Shown piece by piece: positions 34,422-44,002 of a stretch of DNA of 45,648 nucleotides. The DNA comes from Acetobacter sp. AN02 (GTDB lineage: Bacteria > Pseudomonadota > Alphaproteobacteria > Acetobacterales > Acetobacteraceae). The notes under the pieces are model-generated. The model was not told the DNA's origin, made no database searches, and saw only the letters and a program-made list of their open reading frames with translations. Within the stretch, counting starts at the first letter, position 1. Every line of letters starts with the position of its first letter. The stretch is from assembly GCF_029759835.1 (NCBI RefSeq), contig NZ_JAJJND010000008.1, positions 1 to 45,648 on the forward strand. The letters are read 5' to 3'. Made by a program: the position numbers and the translations under genes.

Positions 34422-35447
34422 TCAGTTCAGAGCCTGTTTCAGGGCTGCCGTCAGATCCTTCGTTCCGGCCTGACCACCGAGGTCGCGCGTGCGGACCTTT
34501 CCGGAGGTGATGACGGAGTTGATGGCGGCGTCGATGCGCTCTGCCAGATCCTGGCGACCGATATGGCGCAGCATCATCACGGCGGCGAGCAGCAGGGCCA
34601 GCGGGTTTGCGAGACCCTTGCCGGCGATGTCCGGTGCGGAGCCGTGGACGGCTTCGAACACGGCGGCCTTGTCGGAGATGTTTGCGCCCGGCGCCATGCC
34701 GAGACCACCGACGAGACCGGCTGTCTGATCGGAGAGGATATCGCCGAACAGGTTGGTCGTGACGATGACGTCAAACTGCCAGGGATTGGTGACGAGGCGC
34801 ATGGCGCAGGCATCGACGATGCTCTCGTCCACCTCGACGCGGCCCTTGTATTCCTCAGCGACCTTGCGGCCTTCCTCAAGGAACATGCCGCTCATCTGCT
34901 TGATGATGTTGGCCTTGTGGACCAGCGTCACCTTCTTGCGGTTGTTCTTGACGGCGTAGTCAAAGGCGAAGCGGACGATACGGTCACACTCCTGACGGGT
35001 GACGTAGCCGCCGCTGAGCGCCATGCCCTTCGGGTCTCCGTTAGCCGGGACCGTGTGTTCCAGAGCGGCGTAGTAGCCCTCAAGGTTCTCACGCACGATC
35101 ACGAGGTCGATATCCTCGTAGCGGCCGCCGGGGATGATGGTTTTCGTCGGGCGGAGGTTGGCGTAGAGGCCGAATTCCTGACGCAGCGTGACGTTGATGG
35201 ATTTGAAGCCGCCGCCGACCGGAGTTGTCAGCGGGCCTTTCAGAGCGAGGCCCGTGCGGCGGATACTTTCGATCGTCTCTTTCGGCAGCGGATCATTCAC
35301 GGCGTCCACGCCGGCCATACCGGCGAGGTGCTTTTCCCAGGCAAACGGAGCGCCGACCGCGTCGAGGATCTCGATCACGGATTCCATGATTTCGGGACCG
35401 ATGCCATCACCGGCGATAAGAGTGGCGGGGATTGTTCTACTGGACAT
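34422..35447 (-). CDS. isocitrate dehydrogenase, NAD-type short form
   Basis: This 341-residue beta-decarboxylating dehydrogenase converts isocitrate to 2-oxoglutarate. It has IAGDGIGPEIMESVI, the substrate site FKSINVTLRQEFGLYANLRP, IVRENLEGYYAALEH, metal ligands in NLFGDILSDQTAG and the coenzyme region AVHGSAPDIAGKGLANP. The short length and that last segment fit NAD-dependent type I enzymes rather than the long NADP form. 3-isopropylmalate or tartrate dehydrogenases are related, but the S-I-N-V-T-L-R loop fits isocitrate. It stands after pepP on the same strand. Confidence 0.88.
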   Translation of the reverse strand: MSSRTIPATLIAGDGIGPEIMESVIEILDAVGAPFAWEKHLAGMAGVDAVNDPLPKETIESIRRTGLALKGPLTTPVGGGFKSINVTLRQEFGLYANLRPTKTIIPGGRYEDIDLVIVRENLEGYYAALEHTVPANGDPKGMALSGGYVTRQECDRIVRFAFDYAVKNNRKKVTLVHKANIIKQMSGMFLEEGRKVAEEYKGRVEVDESIVDACAMRLVTNPWQFDVIVTTNLFGDILSDQTAGLVGGLGMAPGANISDKAAVFEAVHGSAPDIAGKGLANPLALLLAAVMMLRHIGRQDLAERIDAAINSVITSGKVRTRDLGGQAGTKDLTAALKQALN

Positions 35448-35524
35448 ACAATGAGCTCCCTGGCTTCATCCGCTGCCTGTTCTGCCCTTCATTGCGTTGA
35501 AAATCGACTTACAAACCCCCGTTC

Positions 35525-37303
35525 TCACTTCCTGTTGATGGGACGGCAGCCATGCGCCAGCCACGTACGTTCCGCGGCAGGCAGCAGCGGACCGACCTCC
35601 CGCAGGATGCGGGCATGATACGCGTCGAGCAGATCAAGTTCATGTGTGCTCATCAGCTCGGGCAGGACCAGCCTGAGGTCGAACGGGACCAGGGTGAGGG
35701 TTTCGAACTCCAGGAAGTGGCGCTGCGCCGTTCCCGCGTCTGACGGGGAGACGAGGACGAGGGTTTCGAGACGGATGCCGAAGGCTCCGGGTTCGTAGAA
35801 ACCGGGTTCGTTCGAGAGGATCATTCCCGCGACCAGCGGGACGGAGGAGGTCTTGGCGATCCTGGCAGGGCCCTCATGCACGGAGAGGAAGCTGCCGACG
35901 CCGTGTCCGGTTCCGTGATCGAAATCCTGTCCGGCCTGCCACAGTGCGTGTCTGGCGAGGCAGTCGAGATTTCCGCCTGTCGTGCCTTCGGGAAAACGCG
36001 TTGCGCCCAGGACGAGATTCCCGATCAGCACGCGTGTCCAGGCTTCCTGCATATGCCGGGGCGGATCGGACGGCCCGGTCCAGACGGTGCGTGTGATGTC
36101 GGTGGTACCTTCGGGATACTGACCGCCGCTGTCGATGAGATAGAGCGTATCAGAGCCGATCAGCCGGTCTGTCTCCTGTGAGACATGATAGTGCATGATG
36201 GCGCCGTGGGGACCTGCGGCGGAGATGGCGGTGAAGGATTCCTCCCGGTATTCCTCGTTCTCCTGCCGGAAGCGACCGAGCTGTTCCGCAGCCTGCATTT
36301 CCGTTGTCGTGGCGGCATTGCTTTCCAGCCAGTACAGGAAGCGGCAGACGGCGGCGGCATCGCGCAGATGGGCGATGCGTGCGCCCGTCTGTTCAGTCCG
36401 GTTTTTTGTCGCGCGCGGCATGACGCAGGGATCCTGCCCGTCCGCAACATGTGCGCCTGCCGCCTGGAGTTTCTGTGCGTACCACAGCGGTGTTCCGGCG
36501 GGATCTGTAAGCACGGTTTTCCCGTGCAGGGCTTTCAGGGCTTTTTCCTGTCTGTCCTGCGAAAGGATGGTGACATCGTTCCCGAGCCATTTCTTCACGT
36601 CGGGCGTGATTTTTTCAGGCGCGATGAACAGGGACAGCTTTGCGTTCGCAAAGAGGATGGCGGTGCACAGGCAGACGGGCGTGCAGGGGATGTCCGTACC
36701 TCTGATGTTGAGGAGCCAGGCGACGGAGGTGGGGTCGCTCAGGATGGCGGCGTCATATCCGCTGTCGCGCAGCGAGGCGGCGAGGCGGTCGCGTTTTGAG
36801 GCCGCGCTCTCCCCGGCATAATGTTCCGGATGGATCAGCGCCGGTGCCACGGACGGCGCCGGGCGGCCGGTCCAGGCGCGGTCTGCGGGATTGAAATCCA
36901 GAGGGACCAGCGTGACGCCGGATGTCCCGATCTGTCTGAGGGCATCGCGGCTGATGACGCGCGGATCGTATCCCACGCGCGCGTTCTGCGGAGCGGCTTC
37001 TTTCAGCCACTCCGACGGCGGCGCGGTGATGATGTGGCGCTGTTCCCACAGGGCAGGGTCCACCTCCTCCGACATCTGCGTGATATATCGTCCGTCTGAA
37101 AAAACGCAGGCACGATCGGGAAGAATGATCGCCAGTCCTGCGCTTCCGGTAAAGCCCGTCACCCAGGCGAGCCGTTCCGCGCAGGCGGGGACGTATTCGT
37201 TGAGATATTCATCGCTCCGGGGGATGATCAGCCCGTCCGTTCCCGCGTCTGATGCAATGTCGCGCAGATGCTTCAGTCTGGCTTCCGGGGAGGGATCAGG
37301 CAT
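35525..37303 (-). CDS. pepP: Xaa-Pro aminopeptidase (aminopeptidase P, M24B)
   Basis: This 592-residue peptidase removes N-terminal residues before proline. The long three-domain layout (two creatinase-like N-terminal domains, then the pita-bread catalytic domain) matches the XPNPEP1-like type. Metal ligands are visible: Asp in LIDSGGQYPEGTTDITRT, His in GTGHGVGSFLSVHEGP, Glu in LSNEPGFYEPGAFGIRLE, and the final Glu in HFLEFETLTLVPFD. GGAGACC precedes ATG 37303. It is cytoplasmic, 77 bases upstream of the isocitrate dehydrogenase gene on the same strand. Confidence 0.93.
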   Translation of the reverse strand: MPDPSPEARLKHLRDIASDAGTDGLIIPRSDEYLNEYVPACAERLAWVTGFTGSAGLAIILPDRACVFSDGRYITQMSEEVDPALWEQRHIITAPPSEWLKEAAPQNARVGYDPRVISRDALRQIGTSGVTLVPLDFNPADRAWTGRPAPSVAPALIHPEHYAGESAASKRDRLAASLRDSGYDAAILSDPTSVAWLLNIRGTDIPCTPVCLCTAILFANAKLSLFIAPEKITPDVKKWLGNDVTILSQDRQEKALKALHGKTVLTDPAGTPLWYAQKLQAAGAHVADGQDPCVMPRATKNRTEQTGARIAHLRDAAAVCRFLYWLESNAATTTEMQAAEQLGRFRQENEEYREESFTAISAAGPHGAIMHYHVSQETDRLIGSDTLYLIDSGGQYPEGTTDITRTVWTGPSDPPRHMQEAWTRVLIGNLVLGATRFPEGTTGGNLDCLARHALWQAGQDFDHGTGHGVGSFLSVHEGPARIAKTSSVPLVAGMILSNEPGFYEPGAFGIRLETLVLVSPSDAGTAQRHFLEFETLTLVPFDLRLVLPELMSTHELDLLDAYHARILREVGPLLPAAERTWLAHGCRPINRK

Positions 37304-37407
37304 GGGGTGGTCTCCGTCTGCGTGGTCTGTGCTATGGGATGGTTTATAGAAATGAAATCGTGTTCCGGCACAATGGTTTTCTGACGTGAAAGGGGCTGCG
37401 GGACTCT

Positions 37408-37905
37408 ATGGCTTTACCTGTTGTGGTGCCGGGTGCGGATTCAGCGGGGGATGTGGCGCATCTGATCGGTGTGGCGCTGACACCTGTTTTCATGCTGTCC
37501 GGTGTCGGTACTCTGCTCAATCTGTTCAATACGCGCCTTTCCAGGGTTGCGGATCACATTGAAAAGGTGTCTGATCTTCTCGATTCCGAAACGGATCATG
37601 ACGCCCGGCACCTGCTGAAACTGCATCTTGCTCATCTCAGCCGGCGTATGTCCGTTCTGGACACGGCGATTGTTTTTGGCGGTACGGCAGGGGCAATGAC
37701 CTGCGGTGCGGCATTCGTTCTTTTTCTCGGCAGTGTCCGGGATGCGAAGATTGTCTGGTGGCTGGTCGTTCTGTTCGGGCTTGCGCTGATCAGCACGACG
37801 CTGGCGCTGGCCTCGTTTCTCGTGGACAGCGTGCTGGCCTGGCATTCCCTGAAAAAGGAAGGGCCTGTGCCGAAATCGCTCAAGCGCAGTGCGATGACGG
37901 AATAA
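37408..37905 (+). CDS. DUF2721 family membrane protein
   Basis: The 165-residue protein has one N-terminal hydrophobic segment (LIGVALTPVFMLSGVGTLLN), then FNTRLSRVADHIEKV, a helical linker, and two C-terminal transmembrane helices (AGAMTCGAAFVLFLG and WWLVVLFGLALISTTLALAS). The PVFMLSGVGTLLN-NTRLSR sequence is the DUF2721 signature. The function is unknown. It is followed after 60 bases by the HAD lipoprotein gene on the same strand. Confidence 0.85.
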   Translation: MALPVVVPGADSAGDVAHLIGVALTPVFMLSGVGTLLNLFNTRLSRVADHIEKVSDLLDSETDHDARHLLKLHLAHLSRRMSVLDTAIVFGGTAGAMTCGAAFVLFLGSVRDAKIVWWLVVLFGLALISTTLALASFLVDSVLAWHSLKKEGPVPKSLKRSAMTE

Positions 37906-37965
37906 TCCGTGCCGGGTCGGGGATGCGGCAGTGCGGATCGGGGGTTTTCGGATGGGGAGAGGGTT

Positions 37966-38679
37966 GTGATCAGGAAAAGCGGCATATGTCTTGCAGCGGT
38001 GGTTTTTCTTTCGGGCTGTGATGCCTCGATCGCACCGCCTGCCCCTGTGACGCAGATCCCCGGCGTTCCGCCCAATCTGTCCTATGCCAAGGAGACTGTC
38101 CGGAAATATCATGACAGCGGCAGGTATGATCGGGATGTCCGCCGTCTGGTCTCGGGCGCGCGTGAATGGATACGCTGGGAAGCGCCCCGTGTTCAGCATC
38201 CGGCTGTCGTCCTGGATATTGATGAGACCTCCCTGTCCAACTGGGATGAGATGCGGGCGAATGATTTCGGCTATCTGCCGCATGGTGCCTGTGATCGTCT
38301 TCCTGAGGGGCCGTGCGGAATGGATTCCTGGGAAGCCAGCAACCGCTCGCCTGCTCTGAAGCCGATGCTGGAGCTTTACAGGGAAGCGCGGAAGCTGGGA
38401 GTGGCGATGTTTTTCGTGACCGGCCGGCGCGAACATGAGCGCGCGGCGACATCGGCCAATCTGACGGCGGCAGGGTATGAGGGATGGAGCGGGCTTTATC
38501 TCAAGCCGGACGGGATGAGGGTGTCGTCCGCGGCGTCCTACAAGGCACCGGTGCGGGCAGAGATCGAGGCGAAGGGATATCGTGTGATTGCCAGCATCGG
38601 GGATCAGATGTCTGATCTTGAAGGCGGTCATGCCGAGCAGATCTTCCTTGTGCCCAATCCGTTTTATTTCATTCCGTAG
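37966..38679 (+). CDS. HAD-superfamily acid phosphatase, lipoprotein (class B / e(P4)-like)
   Basis: The protein has 237 residues; GTG 37966 has GGGGAG six bases upstream. A lipoprotein signal (VIRKSGICLAAVVFLSGC, lipobox LSGC) anchors it to a membrane. The HAD motif I is VVLDIDETSLSNWDE (DxDxT), motif II is FFVTGRREHERA, and motif III/IV is in IASIGDQMSDLEGG. This is the pattern of periplasmic acid phosphatases and the e(P4) 5'-nucleotidase group, which free phosphate from nucleotides. It could provide nucleosides that feed the purine genes downstream. The exact substrate is not visible. Confidence 0.87.
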   Translation: MIRKSGICLAAVVFLSGCDASIAPPAPVTQIPGVPPNLSYAKETVRKYHDSGRYDRDVRRLVSGAREWIRWEAPRVQHPAVVLDIDETSLSNWDEMRANDFGYLPHGACDRLPEGPCGMDSWEASNRSPALKPMLELYREARKLGVAMFFVTGRREHERAATSANLTAAGYEGWSGLYLKPDGMRVSSAASYKAPVRAEIEAKGYRVIASIGDQMSDLEGGHAEQIFLVPNPFYFIP

Positions 38680-38739
38680 CCTGCGGTTTTCCTGCTGCAG
38701 GCCGGGCTGTTCCGGATGTCTGTCCGGTCCGGGGGGAAG

Positions 38740-40209
38740 ATGCGACGGAACATACGTTTCTGGCTCGGAGATGAGCTGATCAGGACGGAGAACATCTCTC
38801 CGGTGATGACGGTGCTGGACTGGTTGCGTGAGGTGCGCGGGCGGCGTGGTACGAAAGAGGGCTGCAATGAGGGAGATTGCGGGGCCTGCACCGTTATTGT
38901 GGTGCGTCGCGAGCGGGAGCGGCTGGTCTGGAACGCGGTCAATGCGTGTATCCAGTTCGTCGCGATGCTGGATGGTGCTCAGGTTTTCACGATCGAGGAT
39001 ATGAAGGCCCCCGACGGGACGCTGCATCCGGTTCAGGAGGCGATGGTGCGTCTGCACGGGTCCCAGTGCGGGTTCTGTACGCCGGGCTTCGTGATGTCGA
39101 TGGTGGCGTATCGCAGGCGCCCGGGCGCGGATGACAGCGATACGGCCATTGATGACGCTCTTGCGGGCAATCTGTGCCGCTGCACCGGATATGCGCCGAT
39201 CGTGCGGGCGATGAAGGAGTCTCTTGCGGCAGGGCCGGACCGGTTTGAGGCGATGGGTGAGGTCATTCTCTCAAGGCTGAAGGAGCTTGAGGACGGACAG
39301 ACGGTTCAGATCTCAGCAGAGGAGGGGATGCTGACAATCCCGGTATCGGCGGATGCGCTGGCGCAGGTGCTGGAGGAAGATCCCGATGCGCGGATCGTGG
39401 CGGGGGCCACGGATGTCGGGCTTCATGTGACGAAGCAGATGCGGGTTCTGCCGCATGTCGTGTTTATCGGCAGGATTCCCGATCTGCGTCACCTCACGCT
39501 GACGGAAGAGGGGCTTGAGATCGGGGCGGCCGTGACCTGGAGCGAGGCAGAGGCAGCGCTGAACGTGCTGCAGCCGGAGATGCGGGAGACCCTGCGACGG
39601 ATCGGCGGGCGTCCTGTGAGAAACAGCGGGACTGTCTGCGGAAATATTGCAAACGGCTCTCCGATCGGGGACGGTCCTCCGCTGCTGATCGCGGCGGATG
39701 CGCGCCTGCGTCTGCGGCGGGGGAAGGTGAGTCGGGAGATCCCCCTGGAGGCTTTTTTCCTGGAATACGGGAAGCAGGATCGTGCAGCGGATGAGTTCGT
39801 GGAGTCCGTGTTCATTCCCCGTCCTGACTGCAATGTCATTTTTCGCGGGTATAAGGTTTCCAGAAGATCTGATCAGGATATTTCTGCCGTGATGGCAGGT
39901 CTTTCCCTGCGTCTGGAAGATGGTGTGATCACGCAGGCACGGCTGGCCTGGGGCGGTATGGCGGCTACGCCGTGCCGTGCTGCACATGCTGAGGCGGCTC
40001 TGCAGGGGCGCGTCTGGGATGAGGCGGCTCTGGAAGCAGCCCGGGCGGCTCTGACAGAGGATTTCGCCCCGATTTCCGATATGAGGGCCTCGGCGTGGTA
40101 TCGCATGGAGGTGGCGCGTAATCTCCTGACCCGGTTCTGGTTGGAGACGGCGTCTTCCGTCCCGGTTCTGACCTCCGTGTTCGCAGATCCGGAGGTGCGG
40201 CATGTCTGA
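38740..40209 (+). CDS. xdhA: xanthine dehydrogenase, small subunit (FeS/FAD)
   Basis: The 489-residue subunit carries two [2Fe-2S] domains: the plant-type set CNEGDCGACTV with Cys in VNACIQF, and the helical set SQCGFCTPGF with NLCRCTGYAPI. The FAD domain has IVAGATDVGLHVTKQM and GNIANGSPIGDGPPLLIA. It passes electrons from the molybdenum subunit to NAD. ATG 38740 follows GGGGGGAAG; ATG 38716 in frame is an alternative. The end overlaps xdhB by 8 bases. The accessory xdhC gene is not in the window. Confidence 0.94.
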   Translation: MRRNIRFWLGDELIRTENISPVMTVLDWLREVRGRRGTKEGCNEGDCGACTVIVVRRERERLVWNAVNACIQFVAMLDGAQVFTIEDMKAPDGTLHPVQEAMVRLHGSQCGFCTPGFVMSMVAYRRRPGADDSDTAIDDALAGNLCRCTGYAPIVRAMKESLAAGPDRFEAMGEVILSRLKELEDGQTVQISAEEGMLTIPVSADALAQVLEEDPDARIVAGATDVGLHVTKQMRVLPHVVFIGRIPDLRHLTLTEEGLEIGAAVTWSEAEAALNVLQPEMRETLRRIGGRPVRNSGTVCGNIANGSPIGDGPPLLIAADARLRLRRGKVSREIPLEAFFLEYGKQDRAADEFVESVFIPRPDCNVIFRGYKVSRRSDQDISAVMAGLSLRLEDGVITQARLAWGGMAATPCRAAHAEAALQGRVWDEAALEAARAALTEDFAPISDMRASAWYRMEVARNLLTRFWLETASSVPVLTSVFADPEVRHV

Positions 40210-42538
40210 GAATCTGCCTGAAGGCGCGGCCAGCCTGCCTTTAAAACATGAGAGTGGCGTTCTGCATGTCTGCGGCGAGGCGGCCTATATCGACGATCTT
40301 CCGGAACCTGCGGGGCTGGTGCATGTGGTTCCGGGGCTGAGCACACGGGCGCATGCGCGGGTCGTCCGGCTTTCGCTTGATGCGGTCCGGGCTGCGCCGG
40401 ATGTGCTCAGAGTGATTACGGCTGCGGACATTCCCGGTGAAAACGATGTCAGCGCCACGGGTATTCACGATGAATGTCTGCTGGCGACGGATGAGGTGAT
40501 GTATTGCGGGCAGCCGCTTTTTGCCGTCGTCGCCCGGACGCGGGCAGCTGCACGGCGGGCCGTCCGGCTGGCGGAGGTTGAGTATGAGGATCTTCCGGCC
40601 GTTCTGACGATTGATCAGGCGCGGGCGGCAGGCGGTGATCTCGTCTGGCGTTCCCTGACGATGCGGCGGGGGGAGGCGGAGGCGGCCCTGCCGGCATCGC
40701 CTCATCGCCGGTCGGGTGCGGTGCGGATGGGCGGGCAGGAGCATTTCTATCTTGAAGGGCAGGCGGCTCTGGCCGTGCCCGGAGAGGCGCAGGAGATGCG
40801 GGTCTGGTCCTCCACACAGCATCCGACGGAAACGCAGGCGATGATCTGTCACGTTCTCGGGATTTCTGCGGCCTGCGTGACGGTTGAGGTCCGACGGATG
40901 GGCGGTGGTTTTGGCGGCAAGGAGACCCAGGCCAATCCCCCGGCCTGTCTTGCCGCACTCGCTGCGGTTCTGACCGGTTATCCGGCCAAGATCCGTCTGG
41001 ACCGCGATGACGACATGATGATGACCGGCAAGAGACATGATTTTCTTGTTGATTATGACGTGGGTTTTGACGGGGATGGTGTGATCTCCGGAGTGAGCAT
41101 GACTCTTGCGGCGCGCTGCGGATGGTCGGCTGACCTGTCCGGCCCCGTGACGGACCGGGCGCTGTTTCATGCGGATAATGCGTATTTCTATCCGCATGTC
41201 GTGCTCCGTTCCGAGCCGTTGAGAACGCACACGCAGTCCAATACGGCCTATCGCGGGTTTGGCGGGCCGCAGGGCATTGTGGCAGCGGAGAGAGTGATCG
41301 AGGAAATTGCTTTTGCGACCGGTCTTGATCCGCTGGATGTTCGTCTGCGGAATGCGTACGTCTCCGGAAGCGACCGGTCCCTGACACCCTACCACATGGA
41401 GGTTGAGGACTCGATTTCCCGCGAGCTGATGACGCAGCTTGCGCAGGACTGCAGCTATCGTGAACGGCGGCAGGAAATCAGGGGGTTCAACCGGGATCAT
41501 CCCTGGGTAAGGCGGGGGATTGCGCTGACGCCGGTCAAGTTCGGAATTTCCTTTACAGCAACACATTATAATCAGGCCGGGGCGCTGGTTCATATCTATA
41601 CCGACGGGTCCGTGCAGGTGAATCACGGCGGGACCGAGATGGGGCAGGGGCTGCACACGAAGATGGTGCAGGTGGTGATGCGTGCGCTCGGTCTGCCGGA
41701 GGAGCGGGTTCTGATCACGGCAACTAATACCGGAAAGGTTCCGAACACATCGGCTACGGCAGCATCCTCAGGAGCGGATCTGAACGGGATGGCCGTCCTG
41801 GATGCGGTGAAGAAGATACGGAACCGGCTTACGGCCTTTGTTGCGCAGAAGCACGGAGTGCCGCAGGCGGAGGTGGCGTTTGGTCCGCAGGGCGTGCGTG
41901 TCGGATCAGAGATTCTGGCTTTTACGGATGTGGTGAAGGCGGCGTATCTTGCGCGTATCTCTTTATCTTCGAGCGGTTTTTATAAAACACCGAAGATTCA
42001 CTGGGATCCGGCAACCGGCCGTGGTCGGCCGTTTTTCTATTTTGCATACGGGGCAGCCTGTTCCGAGGTGGCCATTGATCTCCTGACGGGAGAGATGAGG
42101 ACAGAGCGTGTTGATATCCTGCATGATGCGGGGCAGTCTCTGAATCCTGCGATCGATCTGGGTCAGGTTGAGGGAGCATTTGTTCAGGGCGTTGGCTGGC
42201 TCACAATGGAGGAGCTTGTCTGGGACGATGCGGGGCGACTTCGGACACATGCCCCCAGTACCTATAAAATTCCCGGATGCTCCGACCGTCCGCGTATTTT
42301 CAACGTAGGGCTTGCGGATCAGGGTGAAAATCGTGAGGAGACGATTTTCCGCTCCAAGGCGGTGGGGGAGCCGCCTTTCGTTCATGGCGTTTCCGTTCTG
42401 TGCGCCGTTTCAGATGCGCTGGCCAGTCTGGATGATTACCGGTCCTGTCCTCCCCTTGATGCCCCGGCGACGGCTGAGATGATTCTGAGGACAGCTTATG
42501 AAATGAAGAGAAGAAATAAGAGTTTATCCGGGAATTGA
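40202..42538 (+). CDS. xdhB: xanthine dehydrogenase, molybdopterin-binding subunit
   Basis: This 778-residue large subunit oxidises hypoxanthine and xanthine to urate. Typical sites are MGGGFGGKETQANPPA, AYRGFGGPQGIVAAE, GGTEMGQGLHTKM, ATAASSGADLNGMAV, and the catalytic Glu in KAVGEPPFVHGVSV. Length and order match bacterial XdhB. It uses sulfurated Mo-molybdopterin, which is not the MGD form made by MobA, so it shares only the early cofactor pathway with the FDH-like enzyme. The 3' end overlaps the convergent dgt gene by 15 bases. Confidence 0.95.
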   Translation: MSENLPEGAASLPLKHESGVLHVCGEAAYIDDLPEPAGLVHVVPGLSTRAHARVVRLSLDAVRAAPDVLRVITAADIPGENDVSATGIHDECLLATDEVMYCGQPLFAVVARTRAAARRAVRLAEVEYEDLPAVLTIDQARAAGGDLVWRSLTMRRGEAEAALPASPHRRSGAVRMGGQEHFYLEGQAALAVPGEAQEMRVWSSTQHPTETQAMICHVLGISAACVTVEVRRMGGGFGGKETQANPPACLAALAAVLTGYPAKIRLDRDDDMMMTGKRHDFLVDYDVGFDGDGVISGVSMTLAARCGWSADLSGPVTDRALFHADNAYFYPHVVLRSEPLRTHTQSNTAYRGFGGPQGIVAAERVIEEIAFATGLDPLDVRLRNAYVSGSDRSLTPYHMEVEDSISRELMTQLAQDCSYRERRQEIRGFNRDHPWVRRGIALTPVKFGISFTATHYNQAGALVHIYTDGSVQVNHGGTEMGQGLHTKMVQVVMRALGLPEERVLITATNTGKVPNTSATAASSGADLNGMAVLDAVKKIRNRLTAFVAQKHGVPQAEVAFGPQGVRVGSEILAFTDVVKAAYLARISLSSSGFYKTPKIHWDPATGRGRPFFYFAYGAACSEVAIDLLTGEMRTERVDILHDAGQSLNPAIDLGQVEGAFVQGVGWLTMEELVWDDAGRLRTHAPSTYKIPGCSDRPRIFNVGLADQGENREETIFRSKAVGEPPFVHGVSVLCAVSDALASLDDYRSCPPLDAPATAEMILRTAYEMKRRNKSLSGN

Positions 42539-43693
42539 AAGATCGGTCAGCCGGAGATGTTCCTCCATGGCGTAGCGGTCTGTCATGGAGGCGATATAAT
42601 CGGCGACGACGCGCATTTTGGACGAGTCCGTTTTTGCGGCTCTGGCGGAGATACGCCACTCATCAGGAAGAAGCTCGATATCATCGGCAAGAATACGGAA
42701 CAGTGCGGAAGTTGTCTCCCGCGCCTTGTGTGCCATGCGGTTCAGTTTCCAGTGGCGATACAATCTTGCAAAGAGAAACTCGCGGATGGCTCCGTTCGCC
42801 TCGGCGATGGCCGGGCTGAATCTGACGACCGGACCGGAAGCCTGACGGATATCATCCGCCGTCTGCGGGTCCAGCCGTGCGAGGTTGTTTTCCGTCGTGG
42901 TGAGGAGATCGGTAGCAAGAACGTTGATCACACGCCGGACCATTTCATGTCGCAGGCGCTGCTCCATCTCTCCGCTCAGGATCTGATTACTTCTTGCATA
43001 TGAACGCACGTTCTCGAGTGCCTCGCCCACGATCGGCAGGGTTTCGAGATCGTCCAGACTGATAAGGCCGGCCTTGATGCCATCATCAAGGTCATGCCCG
43101 TGATAGGCGATGTCATCAGCCATGGCGGCAATCTGCGCTTCAGCTGAGGCATATTGCGAAAGGTCGAGTTTGTGCATGGAGTCATACTGACTGAGCCATG
43201 CATCCGGACGATCGACGGGGCCGTTATGTTTGGCAAGGCCCTCAAGCGTTTCCCATGTCAGATTGAGACCGTTAAAGTCGAGATAACGCCGCTCCAGCAG
43301 AGTAACCTGCCGCATGGCCTGCGTGTTGTGGTCGAATCCTCCCCAGGGAGCCATCTGTGCGGCCAGCGCATCTTCCCCCGCATGGCCGAACGGCGTGTGG
43401 CCGAGATCATGGGCCAGAGAGATGGCCTCGGTGATATCCTCATCCAGACGGAGCCGGCGCGCCAGAGAGCGTGCAACCTGGGCGACCTCCAGGGAGTGCG
43501 TCAGGCGTGTACGGAAGAAATCGCCCTCGTGGTTGATGAAGACCTGCGTTTTGTACTGGAGGCGCCGGAAGCCGGAGGAGTGAATGACGCGGTCCCTGTC
43601 CCTTTGCCAGGGAGAACGGGTCGTCGATTCTGCTTCCTCATAAAGGCGGCCACGGCCGGGACGGGCGCTGATGGCAAAGGGGGCAACAGGCAT
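42524..43693 (-). CDS. dgt: deoxyguanosinetriphosphate triphosphohydrolase-like protein
   Basis: This 389-residue HD-domain enzyme hydrolyses dGTP or other dNTPs to the nucleoside and triphosphate. Visible are HSSGFRRLQYKTQVF, the metal His in TRLTHSLEVAQVARSLARRL, the HD pair in AISLAHDLGHTPFGHAGED, and the distal Asp in MADDIAYHGHDLDDGI. ATG 43693 is chosen because the upstream frame (to 43858) runs through the tRNA-Ser gene; GGAG lies about eleven bases upstream. It is convergent with xdhB and thematically linked through purine turnover. Confidence 0.92.
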   Translation of the reverse strand: MPVAPFAISARPGRGRLYEEAESTTRSPWQRDRDRVIHSSGFRRLQYKTQVFINHEGDFFRTRLTHSLEVAQVARSLARRLRLDEDITEAISLAHDLGHTPFGHAGEDALAAQMAPWGGFDHNTQAMRQVTLLERRYLDFNGLNLTWETLEGLAKHNGPVDRPDAWLSQYDSMHKLDLSQYASAEAQIAAMADDIAYHGHDLDDGIKAGLISLDDLETLPIVGEALENVRSYARSNQILSGEMEQRLRHEMVRRVINVLATDLLTTTENNLARLDPQTADDIRQASGPVVRFSPAIAEANGAIREFLFARLYRHWKLNRMAHKARETTSALFRILADDIELLPDEWRISARAAKTDSSKMRVVADYIASMTDRYAMEEHLRLTDLSIPG

Positions 43694-43828
43694 GACGTGG
43701 TGGCTCCGGAAATCATCCCAGCATGCGTTGTCTGCGGCCGTTTCGGCAAGAGGAGGGATGTTTCGCAGGAAAAAGCCGTTTTGGTCTTGCCTTTTTCCCG
43801 CAGTCTGGTAGGAAGCCCGTCGTGTGCA

Positions 43829-43919
43829 GGAGAGATGGCCGAGCGGCTTAAGGCGCACGCTTGGAAAGCGTGTGTACGTTAATAGCGTACCGTGGGTTCG
43901 AATCCCACTCTCTCCGCCA
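43829..43919 (+). tRNA. tRNA-Ser (GGA)
   Basis: This is a 91-base class II tRNA. The acceptor GGAGAGA (43829-43835) pairs with TCTCTCC (43909-43915), then G and encoded CCA. The anticodon loop TTGGAAA carries GGA at 43863-43865. A long variable arm (GTACGTTAATAGCGTAC) and T-arm GGTTCGAATCC are clear. Accessory sequence starts directly after it, so it is a likely integration site. Confidence 0.97.
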
Positions 43920-44002
43920 ACATAATCAAAAAAACATCATATAAATCAGTAGGTTGTGAGTGAGTTGCTTTGCGCTCCCATCATCAATCCCACCTTATGA
44001 TT

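Noticed and set aside
37441-39057. 538-codon open frame on the minus strand across DUF2721, HAD lipoprotein and xdhA
   Set aside because: It spans three well-supported plus-strand genes and reads as His/Arg-rich shadow sequence.
43694-43858. longer dgt N-terminus
   Set aside because: The extension would run through the tRNA-Ser gene; ATG 43693 begins the conserved protein.
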